DNA from: Parcubacteria group bacterium GW2011_GWC1_45_14
GTDB lineage: Bacteria; Patescibacteriota; Minisyncoccia; Moranbacterales; GWC2-37-73
DNA length: 48,475 nucleotides
Direction: 5' to 3'
NCBI GenBank assembly: GCA_001001345.1
Contig: LCKI01000006.1
Span: 1 to 48,475, forward strand
The translations under genes were made by a program, and so were the position numbers. A model generated the notes under the pieces. The model saw only the letters and a program-made list of their open reading frames with translations. It did not search any database and was not told where the DNA came from. Positions 1 through 8,158 of this stretch are shown here, one piece after another (position 1 is the first letter of the stretch; each line of letters opens with the position of its first letter).

Positions 1-292
1 CTATATCCTTGGCCGTGACCGAACCGAACAGTTTGCCATCCTTGGCTTTGACCTTGATGGTAACGGCTTTTCCATCCAAGGAGGACGCGAGTTTCCGGAC
101 AGTGTCTTTTTTTTGCTCCAACTCCTGCTTCTGCTTGTTTTCCTGCTGTTTCACTTTCTCGATAGCGGCCGGAGTGGCGGCTACGCCCAACCCCTTGGCT
201 AAAAGGAAATTGCGGGCGTATCCGTCCGACACGTCCTTGATTTCACCTTTTTTTCCTATTTTCTTCACATCCTGGAGTAATACGACTTTCAT
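1..292 (-). CDS. rplI: 50S ribosomal protein L9 (C-terminus beyond window)
   Basis: L9 is a two-domain protein of the large ribosomal subunit that binds 23S rRNA. The N-terminal domain is intact: it starts [17 protein letters not shown] and continues [17 protein letters not shown], the family signature. A long K/Q/E-rich connecting helix follows (about residues 42-75), then the start of the C-terminal domain ([17 protein letters not shown]). 97 residues are visible and the rest lies left of the window. A clear sigma70-type promoter lies 32 to 60 bases upstream, so the gene appears to start its own transcript. No strong Shine-Dalgarno is seen directly before the ATG. Identification is secure. 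Confidence 0.96.
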   Translation of the reverse strand, partial: MKVVLLQDVKKIGKKGEIKDVSDGYARNFLLAKGLGVAATPAAIEKVKQQENKQKQELEQKKDTVRKLASSLDGKAVTIKVKAKDGKLFGSVTAKDI

Positions 293-323
293 ACTTTTTT
301 CACTTAACTGTTTTTCCTCTGCT

Positions 324-352
324 ATTATATAGCCTTTTTCCCAACTTATCAA
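324..352 (-). promoter_or_regulatory. sigma70-type promoter of rplI
   Basis: Read on the minus strand: -35 TTGATA (347-352), 17-base spacer, -10 TATAAT (324-329). Predicted start near 317, giving a leader of about 25 bases before rplI. Confidence 0.75.
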
Positions 353-356
353 ATAA

Positions 357-1043
357 TTATCTGGTTTTGCGCCTTCTTTCGAGGAATATATACAAAAACA
401 AGGCCTGGGAGGCGATGGCTTTGAGGATATCCGGGTCGTCGAAGGTGTGCGCCGGGGTTTTTTTCTTGATCGTGAGAATGGAAACGATACCTCTGATATT
501 CTCCGGGGACACAGTCACGATGTATTTGTCCGTTTCGAAATATTTTTTATTTTCGTCCAAGCAATGCCGCTGGGTCAGTTCGAATTTCAGATTTTTTTTG
601 CTGCGAAGTTCCAGCATCTCCTCACAGGAATCCTTGACTACGAACGTCAGGCAATATTCGTCAGCTTTGGTAAGGATTTTGATTGCGGCCATAATATATT
701 CAAAAGCTTCTTTCTCTCTGGCCAGAGTCATTTTAGACCAACCGGGGAGGCCCAGGGAGATATTTTTGAATATCTCCAGTTTCCTGTTTATCTCCCCGAT
801 GAAAGAATATGAGCTGGTCAGGTCCTTAGACATTCTGCTAGCTTCGCGTTGAGCCCTGGTCTTGTCTTTCTCATTGTTGGCGAGCTGTTTTTCCTTAATG
901 AGATAGAAAACGAAGCCCAAACCTCCCAAAACGAAAATCGCCAATTCTTCCAGAGTTTCCTCCTCCAAGCCGAAAAAACCGTCGCGGAGCATGTCAGGGA
1001 CGAACACCATTATCACGAATATGACCAGGTATATCCAGTACAC
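357..1043 (-). CDS. membrane-anchored protein with coiled coil and possible GAF-like domain
   Basis: Unrecognised at family level. Two short hydrophobic segments at the N-terminus (about residues 3-18 and 33-48) anchor it in the membrane. A basic/acidic stretch that probably forms a coiled coil follows (49-75), then a soluble C-terminal domain of about 150 residues. That domain ends in a pattern typical of GAF-like sensor domains (a strand ending ILTIKKK, then [14 protein letters not shown], then a helix); this is inference from shape only. No kinase or cyclase motif follows, so any signalling output would need a partner. The start is GTG directly after an in-frame TAA; no clear Shine-Dalgarno is visible. 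It lies between rplI and galU and is not obviously linked to either. Confidence 0.6.
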   Translation of the reverse strand: MYWIYLVIFVIMVFVPDMLRDGFFGLEEETLEELAIFVLGGLGFVFYLIKEKQLANNEKDKTRAQREASRMSKDLTSSYSFIGEINRKLEIFKNISLGLPGWSKMTLAREKEAFEYIMAAIKILTKADEYCLTFVVKDSCEEMLELRSKKNLKFELTQRHCLDENKKYFETDKYIVTVSPENIRGIVSILTIKKKTPAHTFDDPDILKAIASQALFLYIFLERRRKTR

Positions 1044-1147
1044 TTATGTTTGCAGATAAAAATTACAGATGTTCCCGGTTAACTTCTATTACACGCTTAA
1101 ACAAGCATTCTTTCAGGACGTTTTGGATCATTGTTTGTTTTTGTTTT

Positions 1148-2026
1148 CTATAACCCTAAGGCGTTTTTGCATTTCAGATATTCCCGCAGTTTTTCCCCCG
1201 TTTCAGGATGCTTGAGTGCCATATGGATCGTCGCTTTGACGAAATTGAATTTGTCCCCCGTATCTAACCATTCGCCCTCCAAAATTTTTCCGTAAATAGG
1301 TCTTCCCTTTTCCAGCATCAGATCAAAAGCGTCAGCCAATCTTATTTCTCCCGATTTCCCATGTTCCATGGTTCGCAGGACGTCGAACACCTCTGGGGTT
1401 ATGACATATTTACCGACCGCCACAAAATTGGACGGGGCATCTTCAGGTTTCGGTTTTTCCACCATCCCCTTCACTTCGTAAGTATTTTCATCGAGCTTCA
1501 CCCCGTCGATAACGCCGAATTTGGAAACTTCCTCGCGCGGAACTTCGCTTAGACCAATGACACTGTCACCATATTTCTCATATGTTTCAATGACTTGCTT
1601 TGAAGCAGGGACCTCGCTGTCATAAAGGCAATCTCCAAAAATCACCAAAGCCGGCTCGTCGCCGACGATATGTGCCGCCTGCAAAAGGGCATGTCCGTCC
1701 CCCAGCGGCATGGATTGGCGCACATAGGAAAACTTAGCCAATTTGGCGACCTTCCTGACTTCCTCCAAAAGATCGTGCTTGTTTTTTTCAACCAAAGTGT
1801 CCTCGAGTTCATAGGAAACGTCGAAATGATCCTCGATCGCACGTTTTCCACGTCCAGTCACGAAGATGATCTCTTCTATTCCCGAAGCGACAGCCTCTTC
1901 AACCAGATATTGAATAACCGGCTTGTCCACGACCGGAAGCATTTCCTTAGGTTGCGCCTTGGTGGCAGGAAGGAACCTTGTTCCGAAACCAGCTACGGGT
2001 AAAATCGCTTTTCTGACTTTTTTCAT
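1148..2026 (-). CDS. galU: UTP-glucose-1-phosphate uridylyltransferase
   Basis: Makes UDP-glucose from UTP and glucose-1-phosphate in the cytoplasm, a donor for surface glycans. The 292 residues match the usual bacterial GalU length. The nucleotide-binding start GFGTRFLPATKAQPKEMLP (residues 13-31), followed by VDKPVIQYLVEEA, is diagnostic, as are GDGHALLQA, the metal-site region IFGDCLYD and VEKPKPEDAPSN. It is the last gene of the rfbC-B-D-glyA-rfbA-galU run, 24 bases after rfbA. It ends in TAG, which shows that amber is an ordinary stop in this genome. Confidence 0.95.
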   Translation of the reverse strand: MKKVRKAILPVAGFGTRFLPATKAQPKEMLPVVDKPVIQYLVEEAVASGIEEIIFVTGRGKRAIEDHFDVSYELEDTLVEKNKHDLLEEVRKVAKLAKFSYVRQSMPLGDGHALLQAAHIVGDEPALVIFGDCLYDSEVPASKQVIETYEKYGDSVIGLSEVPREEVSKFGVIDGVKLDENTYEVKGMVEKPKPEDAPSNFVAVGKYVITPEVFDVLRTMEHGKSGEIRLADAFDLMLEKGRPIYGKILEGEWLDTGDKFNFVKATIHMALKHPETGEKLREYLKCKNALGL

Positions 2027-2050
2027 TTTTTTCCAATATAAAAAATTATT

Positions 2051-2848
2051 TTATAGCAATCTTTTTTTTGATCTTATTTTCAATTCTTCGTTGAATTCTC
2101 CGATAGCCTCTTCCAATACCGGATGGAAATTCCTGCTGATGCCTTTTTCCTTCACGATCATGCTCGCTTCCAAAAGCGAATCAGGGGTTCCGGCATCCAA
2201 CCACTCGCCTTCGAACAATGTGACTTCCAACTCTTTCTTTTTGAGGTATGCCCTATTCACGTCCGTTATTTCTATTTCCCCACGATCCGAAGGTTTCATG
2301 TCTTTCGCGATTTCAACACAACGGTTGTCATAGAGGTAAAGCCCCGTTACGGCGTAGTCGCTTATCCATTCCTTAGGCTTTTCGACGATTTCAATCGCCT
2401 TGTTATTCTTGTTGAATTTCACCACTCCGAACCGCTCCGGATCGGAAACCTTTTTCGCGAACACATGGCCGCCGGATCGGAAAGCTTTGATCTGAGCTGA
2501 AAAATCGTTTTCGAATATATTGTCGCCCAAAATAAGAGCTACATTATCATCTCCTATATGGTTTTCTCCCAATGTCAGGGCTTCGGCAAGTCCTCGCGGG
2601 GTCGACTGGACTTCGAAAGTGATATGGATACCATGCTTTTTCAAGAGGGATCCCAGGAGGTTTAGAAATTGTCCGCTATGCTCGGGCGCGACGATAACCA
2701 GGATCTCTTTGATACCAGCCTTGATGAGTGTGTTTAGTGGATAAAAAATCATTTGCCTGTCATAGACGGGCAAGAGCTGCTTGCTTGTCGTCGCAGTCAT
2801 CGGGAAAAGCCTGGTGGCGGTTCCTCCGGCCAGGATTATTCCTTTCAT
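2051..2848 (-). CDS. rfbA: glucose-1-phosphate thymidylyltransferase
   Basis: Catalyses dTTP + glucose-1-phosphate to dTDP-glucose, the first step to dTDP-L-rhamnose. The ATG at 2848 is chosen because the family starts MKGIILAGG there and an AAGGA Shine-Dalgarno lies at the right distance; an upstream ATG would add 15 unrelated residues and run into a palindromic repeat. Motifs: LAGGTATRLFPMT (nucleotide binding), KQLLPVYDRQMIFYPL, LGDNIFE (metal site) and EGEWLDAGTPDSLLEA near the C-terminus. At 265 residues it is a little shorter than classical RmlA (about 290), as in many sugar nucleotidyltransferases of this type. The other three rhamnose genes lie just upstream. Confidence 0.93.
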   Translation of the reverse strand: MKGIILAGGTATRLFPMTATTSKQLLPVYDRQMIFYPLNTLIKAGIKEILVIVAPEHSGQFLNLLGSLLKKHGIHITFEVQSTPRGLAEALTLGENHIGDDNVALILGDNIFENDFSAQIKAFRSGGHVFAKKVSDPERFGVVKFNKNNKAIEIVEKPKEWISDYAVTGLYLYDNRCVEIAKDMKPSDRGEIEITDVNRAYLKKKELEVTLFEGEWLDAGTPDSLLEASMIVKEKGISRNFHPVLEEAIGEFNEELKIRSKKRLL

Positions 2849-2887
2849 TTTTCTTTTCCTTGATTTGCATTGTTCCATAATCAGCGC

Positions 2888-2972
2888 TGTCATTCCGGAC
2901 TTGATCCGGAATCCCCATTTTCAGTGCATAGCACCCTTTCTCACGAGATCCTGAAACAAGTTCAGGATGACA
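2888..2972. repeat. paired palindromic (REP/BIME-like) repeat, copy 1
   Basis: An 85-bp element bounded by TGTCA and TGACA. It holds two hairpins: ATTCCGGA/TCCGGAAT with loop CTTGA, and ATCCTGAA/TTCAGGAT with loop ACAAG. It lies between glyA and rfbA. A second copy with the same plan is at 7623-7710. Confidence 0.75.
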
Positions 2973-2988
2973 CTTATTAAATTTCTTA

Positions 2989-4236
2989 TTACACTTTCGG
3001 ATAAATCGGGTATTTTTTACAAAATCTTGTGACCTCCTTCCTTATCTTCGCCAGTTTCGCCGTGTCTCCGTGAGCGCTTAGGATTTCATCTATCCAGGAC
3101 GCGATCTGTTTGATTTCCTTCCCTTTCATTCCTCGACTGGTAACGGCTTGTACGCCGACGCGTATTCCACTGGGATCCATCGGGGAACGAGGATCGTCAG
3201 GGATCATATTCTTGTTCACCGTGATACCCGCCTCATCCAAAGCATGTTCCGCCTCTTTTCCGGTTACTCCCTTGCTGGACATGACGTCCACCAGGACCAT
3301 ATGGTAATCCGTCCCACCGAACATTATTTTGTAACCCTTTTTCAAAAGCTCTTTTTCCAGAACTTTCGCATTCTTGATCACCTGCTTGGCATATGATTTG
3401 AACGCAGGCCTGAGAGCTTCCCCGAAAGCGACGGCTTTGGCGGCTATGTTATTCATGTGCGGTCCGCCCTGGAAACCTGGAAAGGTGGCCTTATCGATCG
3501 CCTTGGCAAACTCGGCTTTGCACATGATCATCCCGCCGCGAGGTCCGCGGAGAGTTTTGTGCGTGGTGGTCGTTACTATGTCGAAATATGACACAGGGTT
3601 TTTAATAGCCTTTCCAGCGATGAGTCCCGCGATGTGGGCGATATCGAACATGGAAATCGCGCCGACTTTCTTGGCGATCTGCTGGAATCTCTCGTAGTCG
3701 AGCTGTCTCGTGTAGGCGGAAAAGCCGGCCAAAATCAATCTGGGCTTGTGCTCAAGTGCCATCTTCTCCAATTCGTCATAATCGATTTTTCCGCTCGCAT
3801 CAGTCTTGTAGCGCACGAAGTTATAAATCTGAGCCGAAAGCGTGACAGGATGGCCATGGGTCAGGTGCCCCCCATGCGACAGGTCCATTCCCAAAACGGT
3901 GTCCCCGGGCCTCAGGACCGCGCTGTAGGCGATCATATTGGCCGGCGCGCCGGAATGCGGTTGGACGTTCACATGCTCAGCACCGAAAAGCTTCTTAGCT
4001 CTTTCGATTGCCAATGCCTCGACGACATCCGTATAATCCTGACCGCCGTAATATCTTTTTCCAGGATAGCCCTCGGAGTATTTGTTCGTAAAAACAGTTC
4101 CAAGCGCTTCAAGAACAGCTTTGGAAACATAATTTTCCGAAGCGATAAGCTCCATGCCTTCCTGCTGGCGCTTCATCTCTCCTGATATAGCTTCAAAAAC
4201 GGCTTTGTCCTGTTTTTTAACTTCGTTCAATGACAT
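2989..4236 (-). CDS. glyA: serine hydroxymethyltransferase
   Basis: PLP enzyme that interconverts serine and glycine while loading one-carbon units onto tetrahydrofolate, in the cytoplasm. All hallmarks are present in 415 residues: IASENYVS (31-38), [15 protein letters not shown] (51-65), [12 protein letters not shown] (89-100) and the PLP-binding lysine in [14 protein letters not shown] (Lys227). Its place inside a nucleotide-sugar gene run, between rfbD and rfbA, is unusual. It is flanked by palindromic DNA on both sides (4252-4302 upstream, 2888-2972 downstream), which would fit an inserted cassette; that is inference. Confidence 0.96.
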   Translation of the reverse strand: MSLNEVKKQDKAVFEAISGEMKRQQEGMELIASENYVSKAVLEALGTVFTNKYSEGYPGKRYYGGQDYTDVVEALAIERAKKLFGAEHVNVQPHSGAPANMIAYSAVLRPGDTVLGMDLSHGGHLTHGHPVTLSAQIYNFVRYKTDASGKIDYDELEKMALEHKPRLILAGFSAYTRQLDYERFQQIAKKVGAISMFDIAHIAGLIAGKAIKNPVSYFDIVTTTTHKTLRGPRGGMIMCKAEFAKAIDKATFPGFQGGPHMNNIAAKAVAFGEALRPAFKSYAKQVIKNAKVLEKELLKKGYKIMFGGTDYHMVLVDVMSSKGVTGKEAEHALDEAGITVNKNMIPDDPRSPMDPSGIRVGVQAVTSRGMKGKEIKQIASWIDEILSAHGDTAKLAKIRKEVTRFCKKYPIYPKV

Positions 4237-4251
4237 AGGATCTATTAAACA

Positions 4252-4320
4252 GTTAACGGGTTAACGTGTTCACGCGTTATTTCTTTTTTCCAACCCGTTA
4301 ACTCGCAAAACTCGTTAACG
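4252..4320. repeat. palindromic repeat in the glyA leader
   Basis: An 11-bp perfect inverted repeat, GTTAACGGGTT (4252-4262) with AACCCGTTAAC (4292-4302), and a third GTTAACG at 4314-4320. It starts 16 bases upstream of the glyA ATG, so it would fold in a glyA leader. It may be a mobile palindrome or an operator. Confidence 0.6.
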
Positions 4321-4333
4321 GACCAATGATAAA

Positions 4334-5278
4334 TTATTTATTCTTCAGGTATTCCCTCAGGGCTAATTTCCAGCTTCTCATCGGGTTAAGCTTCGTGTTG
4401 AGAAACGTCGAGACGTAGGGCCTCTGGGCGGGACGAGGAAACTCGTCGGAACCGACCGGAACCACTTTAGCCTTTATCTTAGCCTGCTTATATAATTCTA
4501 GAACAGCTTCATACCATGTGCAAGCACCCTCATTGAAGACATGGTATATCCCGTAGGGCTTCTCAGCCTCGATGATTTCCTTGGTCTTTTTGGCCAAATC
4601 CGGCGCGTAGGTGAAACAGCTCGTCTCTTCATCAACTACTTTGACCTCCGCTTTGCTTTTTTCCGCCTTTTTGCCAACTTCCAACATCACGTCGAAGAAG
4701 CTCCTTTTGGCGCCATCAGCCTTGGCCGGTTTTCCGAACAATTTCGAAAGACGGATGATGTAGTATCTCTCTCCATTTTTCATGACGTTTTCCTCTCCCA
4801 TCAGCTTGCTTTTACCATATTTTTGTACGGGCTCAGCCAGGGCGTCCTCCCTGAAACCAAGTTGTGGAATGAAACCTTCATGAAGGGTGCATGATCCGCA
4901 TGATCCCGCACAGCCTTCCGGCTCTGGAATATCCGGCATCCCGGAAAAAACGTAATCCGTGGAGTAGTGCACGAGAGTGGCGTCCAGTTTCTTAGCAATC
5001 TTGGCCAGATATCCCGGGGCCTTCACGTTGAGATCTTTCGCCTTTTCAAATTCAGCCTTGTCTTTCTCGCATTGGTCAACCGCGTTATAAGCCGCGGCAT
5101 TGATGATGACACTCGGGGCCAGCTCCGAAATCTTTTCACTCGCCTGTTTTTGATCCGTGATATCGATATCCTCGCGGTCCCAGGCGGTAACCTTGAAATC
5201 CTTGTCTTTTTTAAAGACACTTACCAGTTCCTGTCCAAGCATACCCTTAGCGCCTATTATTAAAACCTTCTTTTGCAT
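4334..5278 (-). CDS. rfbD: dTDP-4-dehydrorhamnose reductase (RmlD-type SDR)
   Basis: NAD(P)H-dependent last step of dTDP-L-rhamnose synthesis. Rossmann motif GAKGMLGQEL (residues 9-18), INAAAYNAVD, HYSTDYVFSG and the catalytic YxxxK in KYGKSKLMGEE identify an RmlD-like extended SDR. Length (314) is about 20-25 residues above typical RmlD. The excess sits between the STDYVFSG strand and the catalytic tyrosine and contains GCAGSCGSCTLHEGF, a CxxxCxxC motif with a nearby His that could bind a metal or form a disulfide. It lies in the rfb block, so a rhamnose role is likely, though another 4-keto-sugar substrate is possible. Confidence 0.85.
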   Translation of the reverse strand: MQKKVLIIGAKGMLGQELVSVFKKDKDFKVTAWDREDIDITDQKQASEKISELAPSVIINAAAYNAVDQCEKDKAEFEKAKDLNVKAPGYLAKIAKKLDATLVHYSTDYVFSGMPDIPEPEGCAGSCGSCTLHEGFIPQLGFREDALAEPVQKYGKSKLMGEENVMKNGERYYIIRLSKLFGKPAKADGAKRSFFDVMLEVGKKAEKSKAEVKVVDEETSCFTYAPDLAKKTKEIIEAEKPYGIYHVFNEGACTWYEAVLELYKQAKIKAKVVPVGSDEFPRPAQRPYVSTFLNTKLNPMRSWKLALREYLKNK

Positions 5279-5291
5279 ATGTTTGAAAAAA

Positions 5292-5992
5292 TTAAATGTT
5301 TAATATTTTTTCTTCAAGATACTTTTTCACTTCCAATTGCCTTTCAAAACCGTTTTCCAGCTCCAGGCTTATGTATTCCGGCAGGTAATTCCTATATTTT
5401 TTCAAATAATCGATTTCTTTGTTCTTTTTCAGGTAGTGGCAATCGCGCCCTCCATGAAATAGAGTGTACAAGCTTAGTGGCATTGTTTTCACTGCGGATA
5501 CATGCAACATCCTATCTTATAATCCCCAGCCAGTCCGTCAACCATTTCAGCTATGGATGATTTTTTGAGCCTAGCGCTCTCCCAATGGGAAAAGTCTATG
5601 CAAAGACCGCCGCACATATCCAAGCATTGCCTGCTTATTCCATAAAACTGGTTTTCAATGAAAATATCAGGTAAATATACATCAAAAGGGGGTTTCTTGT
5701 AATAAGCGAAGTGCTTGCCATGGATATTGAAAACTTTGGCCCCGTACTTATTTCTAAAAAGCTCCAATTCCCAATGCTCCATATCTTGCCTTAGATGGAC
5801 ATGTGGCACCTCGAGACCGTCAATTTTCTCAAGCAAATCATATAACTCCCTGCGCTCGTTTATTTCCAAAAACGTCGGGAAAAGCGCGATCCTTTTGATT
5901 CCGAATTTCTTCATTTCCTCCACCTTCCCCCTCCAATCGGATTTAGGGGTTGTTGTCAGCCCAAGTAATATTTCGTGTTTTTTATTTTCCAT
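5292..5992 (-). pseudogene. sugar phosphate isomerase/epimerase-like TIM barrel, frameshifted
   Basis: Two overlapping reading frames encode one protein. The first (5489-5992, 167 residues) carries TIM-barrel-like segments: ALFPTFLEI, VPHVHLRQ, AKVFNIHGKHF and the strand GLCIDFSHWES. It then stops at TGA just after GDYKIGCC. The second (5292-5510, 72 residues) continues with HVSAVK, FHGGRDCHYL and a C-terminal helix, as expected for the last strands of the barrel with metal-binding His residues. Joining them needs a shift of one base near 5500-5505. It is either a recent frameshift, a sequencing error, or recoding; no slippery heptamer is evident. It sits between rfbB and rfbD. The family assignment (xylose isomerase-like fold) is from motif spacing only. 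Confidence 0.65.
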
Positions 5993-6017
5993 TTCCCTGT
6001 TTTAAAAACGGACACCC

Positions 6018-6043
6018 ACTACTATTATTGGTAGAATAGTAGT
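6018..6043 (-). other. hairpin after rfbB
   Basis: Perfect 9-bp inverted repeat ACTACTATT/AATAGTAGT with an 8-base loop, 11 bases downstream of the rfbB stop. There is no T-run, so it is more likely an mRNA-end stabiliser or processing site than a terminator. Confidence 0.5.
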
Positions 6044-6053
6044 ATTTGTCGGT

Positions 6054-7061
6054 TTATTTTTTTTCGTATTGTTTTTGGTAATAATCCTTGTAATCCCCGC
6101 TTTTGATATTCCTCCACCAGGGTTCGTTTTTTTGGAACCACTCGACGGTTTTTCTGATACCTTCCTCGAAAGTTATTTGCGGCTCCCAGCCGAGTTCATT
6201 TTTTATTTTGGAAAAATCGATGGCGTAGCGCCTGTCGTGCCCCTTCCTGTCCTCGACATACTCGATCCAGCTTTCATCTCGGCAAAGCAAGCCCAGGATC
6301 GTCCTGGCGATTTCGATGTTCGGTTTTTCCCCGTCTCCACCGACGCAATAAGTTTCCCCGATTTTCCCTTTGTGGATTATGACGTCGATCGCCCTGCAAT
6401 GATCTTCCACATGGAGCCAGTCGCGGACTTGCAAACCGTCTCCATAAATCGGAATTTTTTCACCTTCAATGAGATTCGTGATGATGAGCGGGATCAGTTT
6501 TTCCGGAAAATGATAGGGGCCGTAGTTATTCGAACAGTTCGAAATGGTCACAGGCAAGCCATGGGTGTGGAAATAGGCCCTCACCAAATGGTCTGAGCCG
6601 GCCTTGGAGGCGCTGTATGGGCTTCTGGGGTCATAGGGTGTGGTCTCATCAAATGGCGCGTCTTGGGTCCCCAGGGAGCCGAAAACCTCATCAGTGGAGA
6701 CGTGATGGAAACGTTTATTGCCAGTTTTTCTGGCCGCTTCGAGCAAGGTGTGCGTCCCGATAACGTTCGTGCGTACGAAAGCCGCGCTGTCCAGAATGGA
6801 ACGGTCCACGTGCGATTCGGCCGCGAAATGCACAATGATGTCGACTTCCTTGGCTAATTCGTCGACTAATTTGGCGTCGCAAATGTCCCCTTTGACGAAT
6901 TTGTGCCTGAGATTTCCTTCCAAGCTTTTCAGATTCTCCAAATTCCCCGCGTATGTCAGCGCGTCCAAATTGACGATTTCATAATCAGGATATTTATTCA
7001 AAATATGATGGACGAAATTGCTTCCGATGAATCCAGCCCCGCCCGTTACTAAAATTTTCAT
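6054..7061 (-). CDS. rfbB: dTDP-glucose 4,6-dehydratase
   Basis: NAD-dependent second step of the dTDP-rhamnose pathway, forming dTDP-4-keto-6-deoxyglucose. The 335-residue sequence is canonical: GGAGFIGSNF (7-16), HFAAESHVDRSI (78-89), STDEVFG (122-128; catalytic Asp124/Glu125) and YSASK (Tyr149, Lys153). DWLHVEDHCRAI and the C-terminal WF segment are also present. It begins 7 bases after rfbC, so the two are translated from one message that starts at the promoter at 7671-7698. Confidence 0.96.
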   Translation of the reverse strand: MKILVTGGAGFIGSNFVHHILNKYPDYEIVNLDALTYAGNLENLKSLEGNLRHKFVKGDICDAKLVDELAKEVDIIVHFAAESHVDRSILDSAAFVRTNVIGTHTLLEAARKTGNKRFHHVSTDEVFGSLGTQDAPFDETTPYDPRSPYSASKAGSDHLVRAYFHTHGLPVTISNCSNNYGPYHFPEKLIPLIITNLIEGEKIPIYGDGLQVRDWLHVEDHCRAIDVIIHKGKIGETYCVGGDGEKPNIEIARTILGLLCRDESWIEYVEDRKGHDRRYAIDFSKIKNELGWEPQITFEEGIRKTVEWFQKNEPWWRNIKSGDYKDYYQKQYEKK

Positions 7062-7068
7062 AAAAATT

Positions 7069-7614
7069 TCAAAAGGATAAGTTAAGATCTTTGAATGCCG
7101 GGTGAGCCTTGTCTTTCTCCGACAAAATAGGGTTGTCTATCGGCCAATAAATTTTCAAGTCCGGATCGTTCCAAACGATCCCTCCTTCGCTCCCTGGAAC
7201 ATAAAAATTGTCGCATTTGTATTGGAACTCCGTGTAATCCTCCAAGGTGCAAAAACCATGCGCAAACCCCCTCGGAACATAGAGCATCCAGAAATTGTTC
7301 GCGGTCAGCTCGAACCCTTCCCATTTTCCATAGGTCGGAGAATCCTTGCGAAGGTCCACGATGACATCGTACACTGCGCCCTTGGTGACCCGCACCAATT
7401 TCGCCTGGGCATCGTCCCCTTTTTGGAAATGCAAGCCCCGAAGAACGCCCTTGGTCACAGATAAAGAATGGTTGTCCTGGACAAAGTCCGATTTTATCCC
7501 GACCTCTTCGAATTTCTTCTTGGAGTAAGTCTCCATAAAAAATCCCCTTTCGTCTTGGAACACCTGGGGCTTAATAAGATACGCGCCACCTAGGGTAGTT
7601 TCTTTTATTTCCAT
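7069..7614 (-). CDS. rfbC: dTDP-4-dehydrorhamnose 3,5-epimerase
   Basis: Double epimerase of the dTDP-rhamnose pathway, a small cupin protein. The 181 residues match the family. Diagnostic segments: QDERGFFMETY, FVQDNHSLS, GVLRGLHFQ (catalytic His62), VDLRKDSPTYGKW, VPRGFAHGF and TEFQYKCDNFY (Tyr132 region). It is the first gene of the rfbC-B-D-A series here. The upstream DNA holds a palindrome pair with an embedded promoter. Confidence 0.95.
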   Translation of the reverse strand: MEIKETTLGGAYLIKPQVFQDERGFFMETYSKKKFEEVGIKSDFVQDNHSLSVTKGVLRGLHFQKGDDAQAKLVRVTKGAVYDVIVDLRKDSPTYGKWEGFELTANNFWMLYVPRGFAHGFCTLEDYTEFQYKCDNFYVPGSEGGIVWNDPDLKIYWPIDNPILSEKDKAHPAFKDLNLSF

Positions 7615-7622
7615 AATATTCC

Positions 7623-7710
7623 GTCATCCCGGACTTGCCGTGCCCTCCTTTGGAGGGATCCGGGATCTGCATTATATTAGTAAAAGATTCTGAATCAAGT
7701 TCAGAATGAC
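7623..7710. repeat. paired palindromic (REP/BIME-like) repeat, copy 2
   Basis: Bounded by GTCAT and ATGAC. It contains the hairpins ATCCCGGA..TCCGGGAT and ATTCTGAA/TTCAGAAT. The layout and loop sequences (ACTTG, TCAAG) match copy 1 at 2888-2972, while the stems have changed in a compensatory way. Confidence 0.75.
7671..7698 (-). promoter_or_regulatory. promoter of the rfb operon, embedded in the palindrome pair
   Basis: Minus strand: -35 TTGATT (7693-7698), which lies in one palindrome; 16-base spacer; -10 TATAAT (7671-7676). Predicted start near 7664, about 50 bases upstream of rfbC. Confidence 0.6.
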
Positions 7711-7736
7711 ATTGGAATTTTACTATATTGCTTTAT

Positions 7737-7773
7737 AAAAAGCAAAAACCGCATCCTGACTTGCGGGATGCGG
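7737..7773 (-). terminator. intrinsic terminator after the 112-residue orphan gene
   Basis: Stem CCGCATCC/GGATGCGG (7749-7773) followed on the minus strand by TTTTTGCTTTTT. It lies 18 bases past the stop at 7791. Confidence 0.85.
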
Positions 7774-7790
7774 TCTATTGGCGACACCTA

Positions 7791-8129
7791 TCAAATTTCG
7801 TCATTCGCATTGATCAGCAATCTGTATTTTTTTATGCCTCCTTCGTCGTCCGTTTGGTACAAAAGAAATGATTCCTGATCGGAATCGGTGTACGTGCGGT
7901 TTTCTTGCGAGATCTCTTCGAAAAGATCTTCGGCTTCGTCAGGGGCCAACCCGTTAGCGATAAAATATCGGATTATTTCGTCGCTCATCTTGGTCTTACT
8001 TCTGATATATACGTAAATATCCCAAGAAAACCATTTCTTGAATTTTTTCGCCCCCATCTTGCCTCTTTCATCCGCAAACTCGTATCTCTTATCGCGTATC
8101 AAGAATGAGAATATCGATTCGTCGCCCAT
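7791..8129 (-). CDS. hypothetical soluble protein, 112 residues
   Basis: Not recognised. It is an acidic, soluble protein with no signal or membrane segment. The N-terminal half is mixed (FLIRDKRYEFADERGK, then aromatic KKWFSWDIYVYIR); the middle has an acidic helix (LAPDEAEDLFEEISQEN); the C-terminus ends in strand-like GGIKKYRLLINANDEI. The ATG is supported by an AAGGAG Shine-Dalgarno 8 bases upstream. It follows the DUF4012 gene by 29 bases and has its own strong terminator. In size and style it resembles the small orphan genes at 45.9-48.3 kb. Confidence 0.65.
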   Translation of the reverse strand: MGDESIFSFLIRDKRYEFADERGKMGAKKFKKWFSWDIYVYIRSKTKMSDEIIRYFIANGLAPDEAEDLFEEISQENRTYTDSDQESFLLYQTDDEGGIKKYRLLINANDEI

Positions 8130-8158
8130 CGGCCATCTCCTTTTTAAAGGTACTTTCT

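Noticed and set aside
2849-2893. Longer rfbA from an ATG at 2893
   Set aside because: The extra 15 codons start within the palindromic repeat and lie upstream of a proper Shine-Dalgarno and the conserved MKGIILAGG start.
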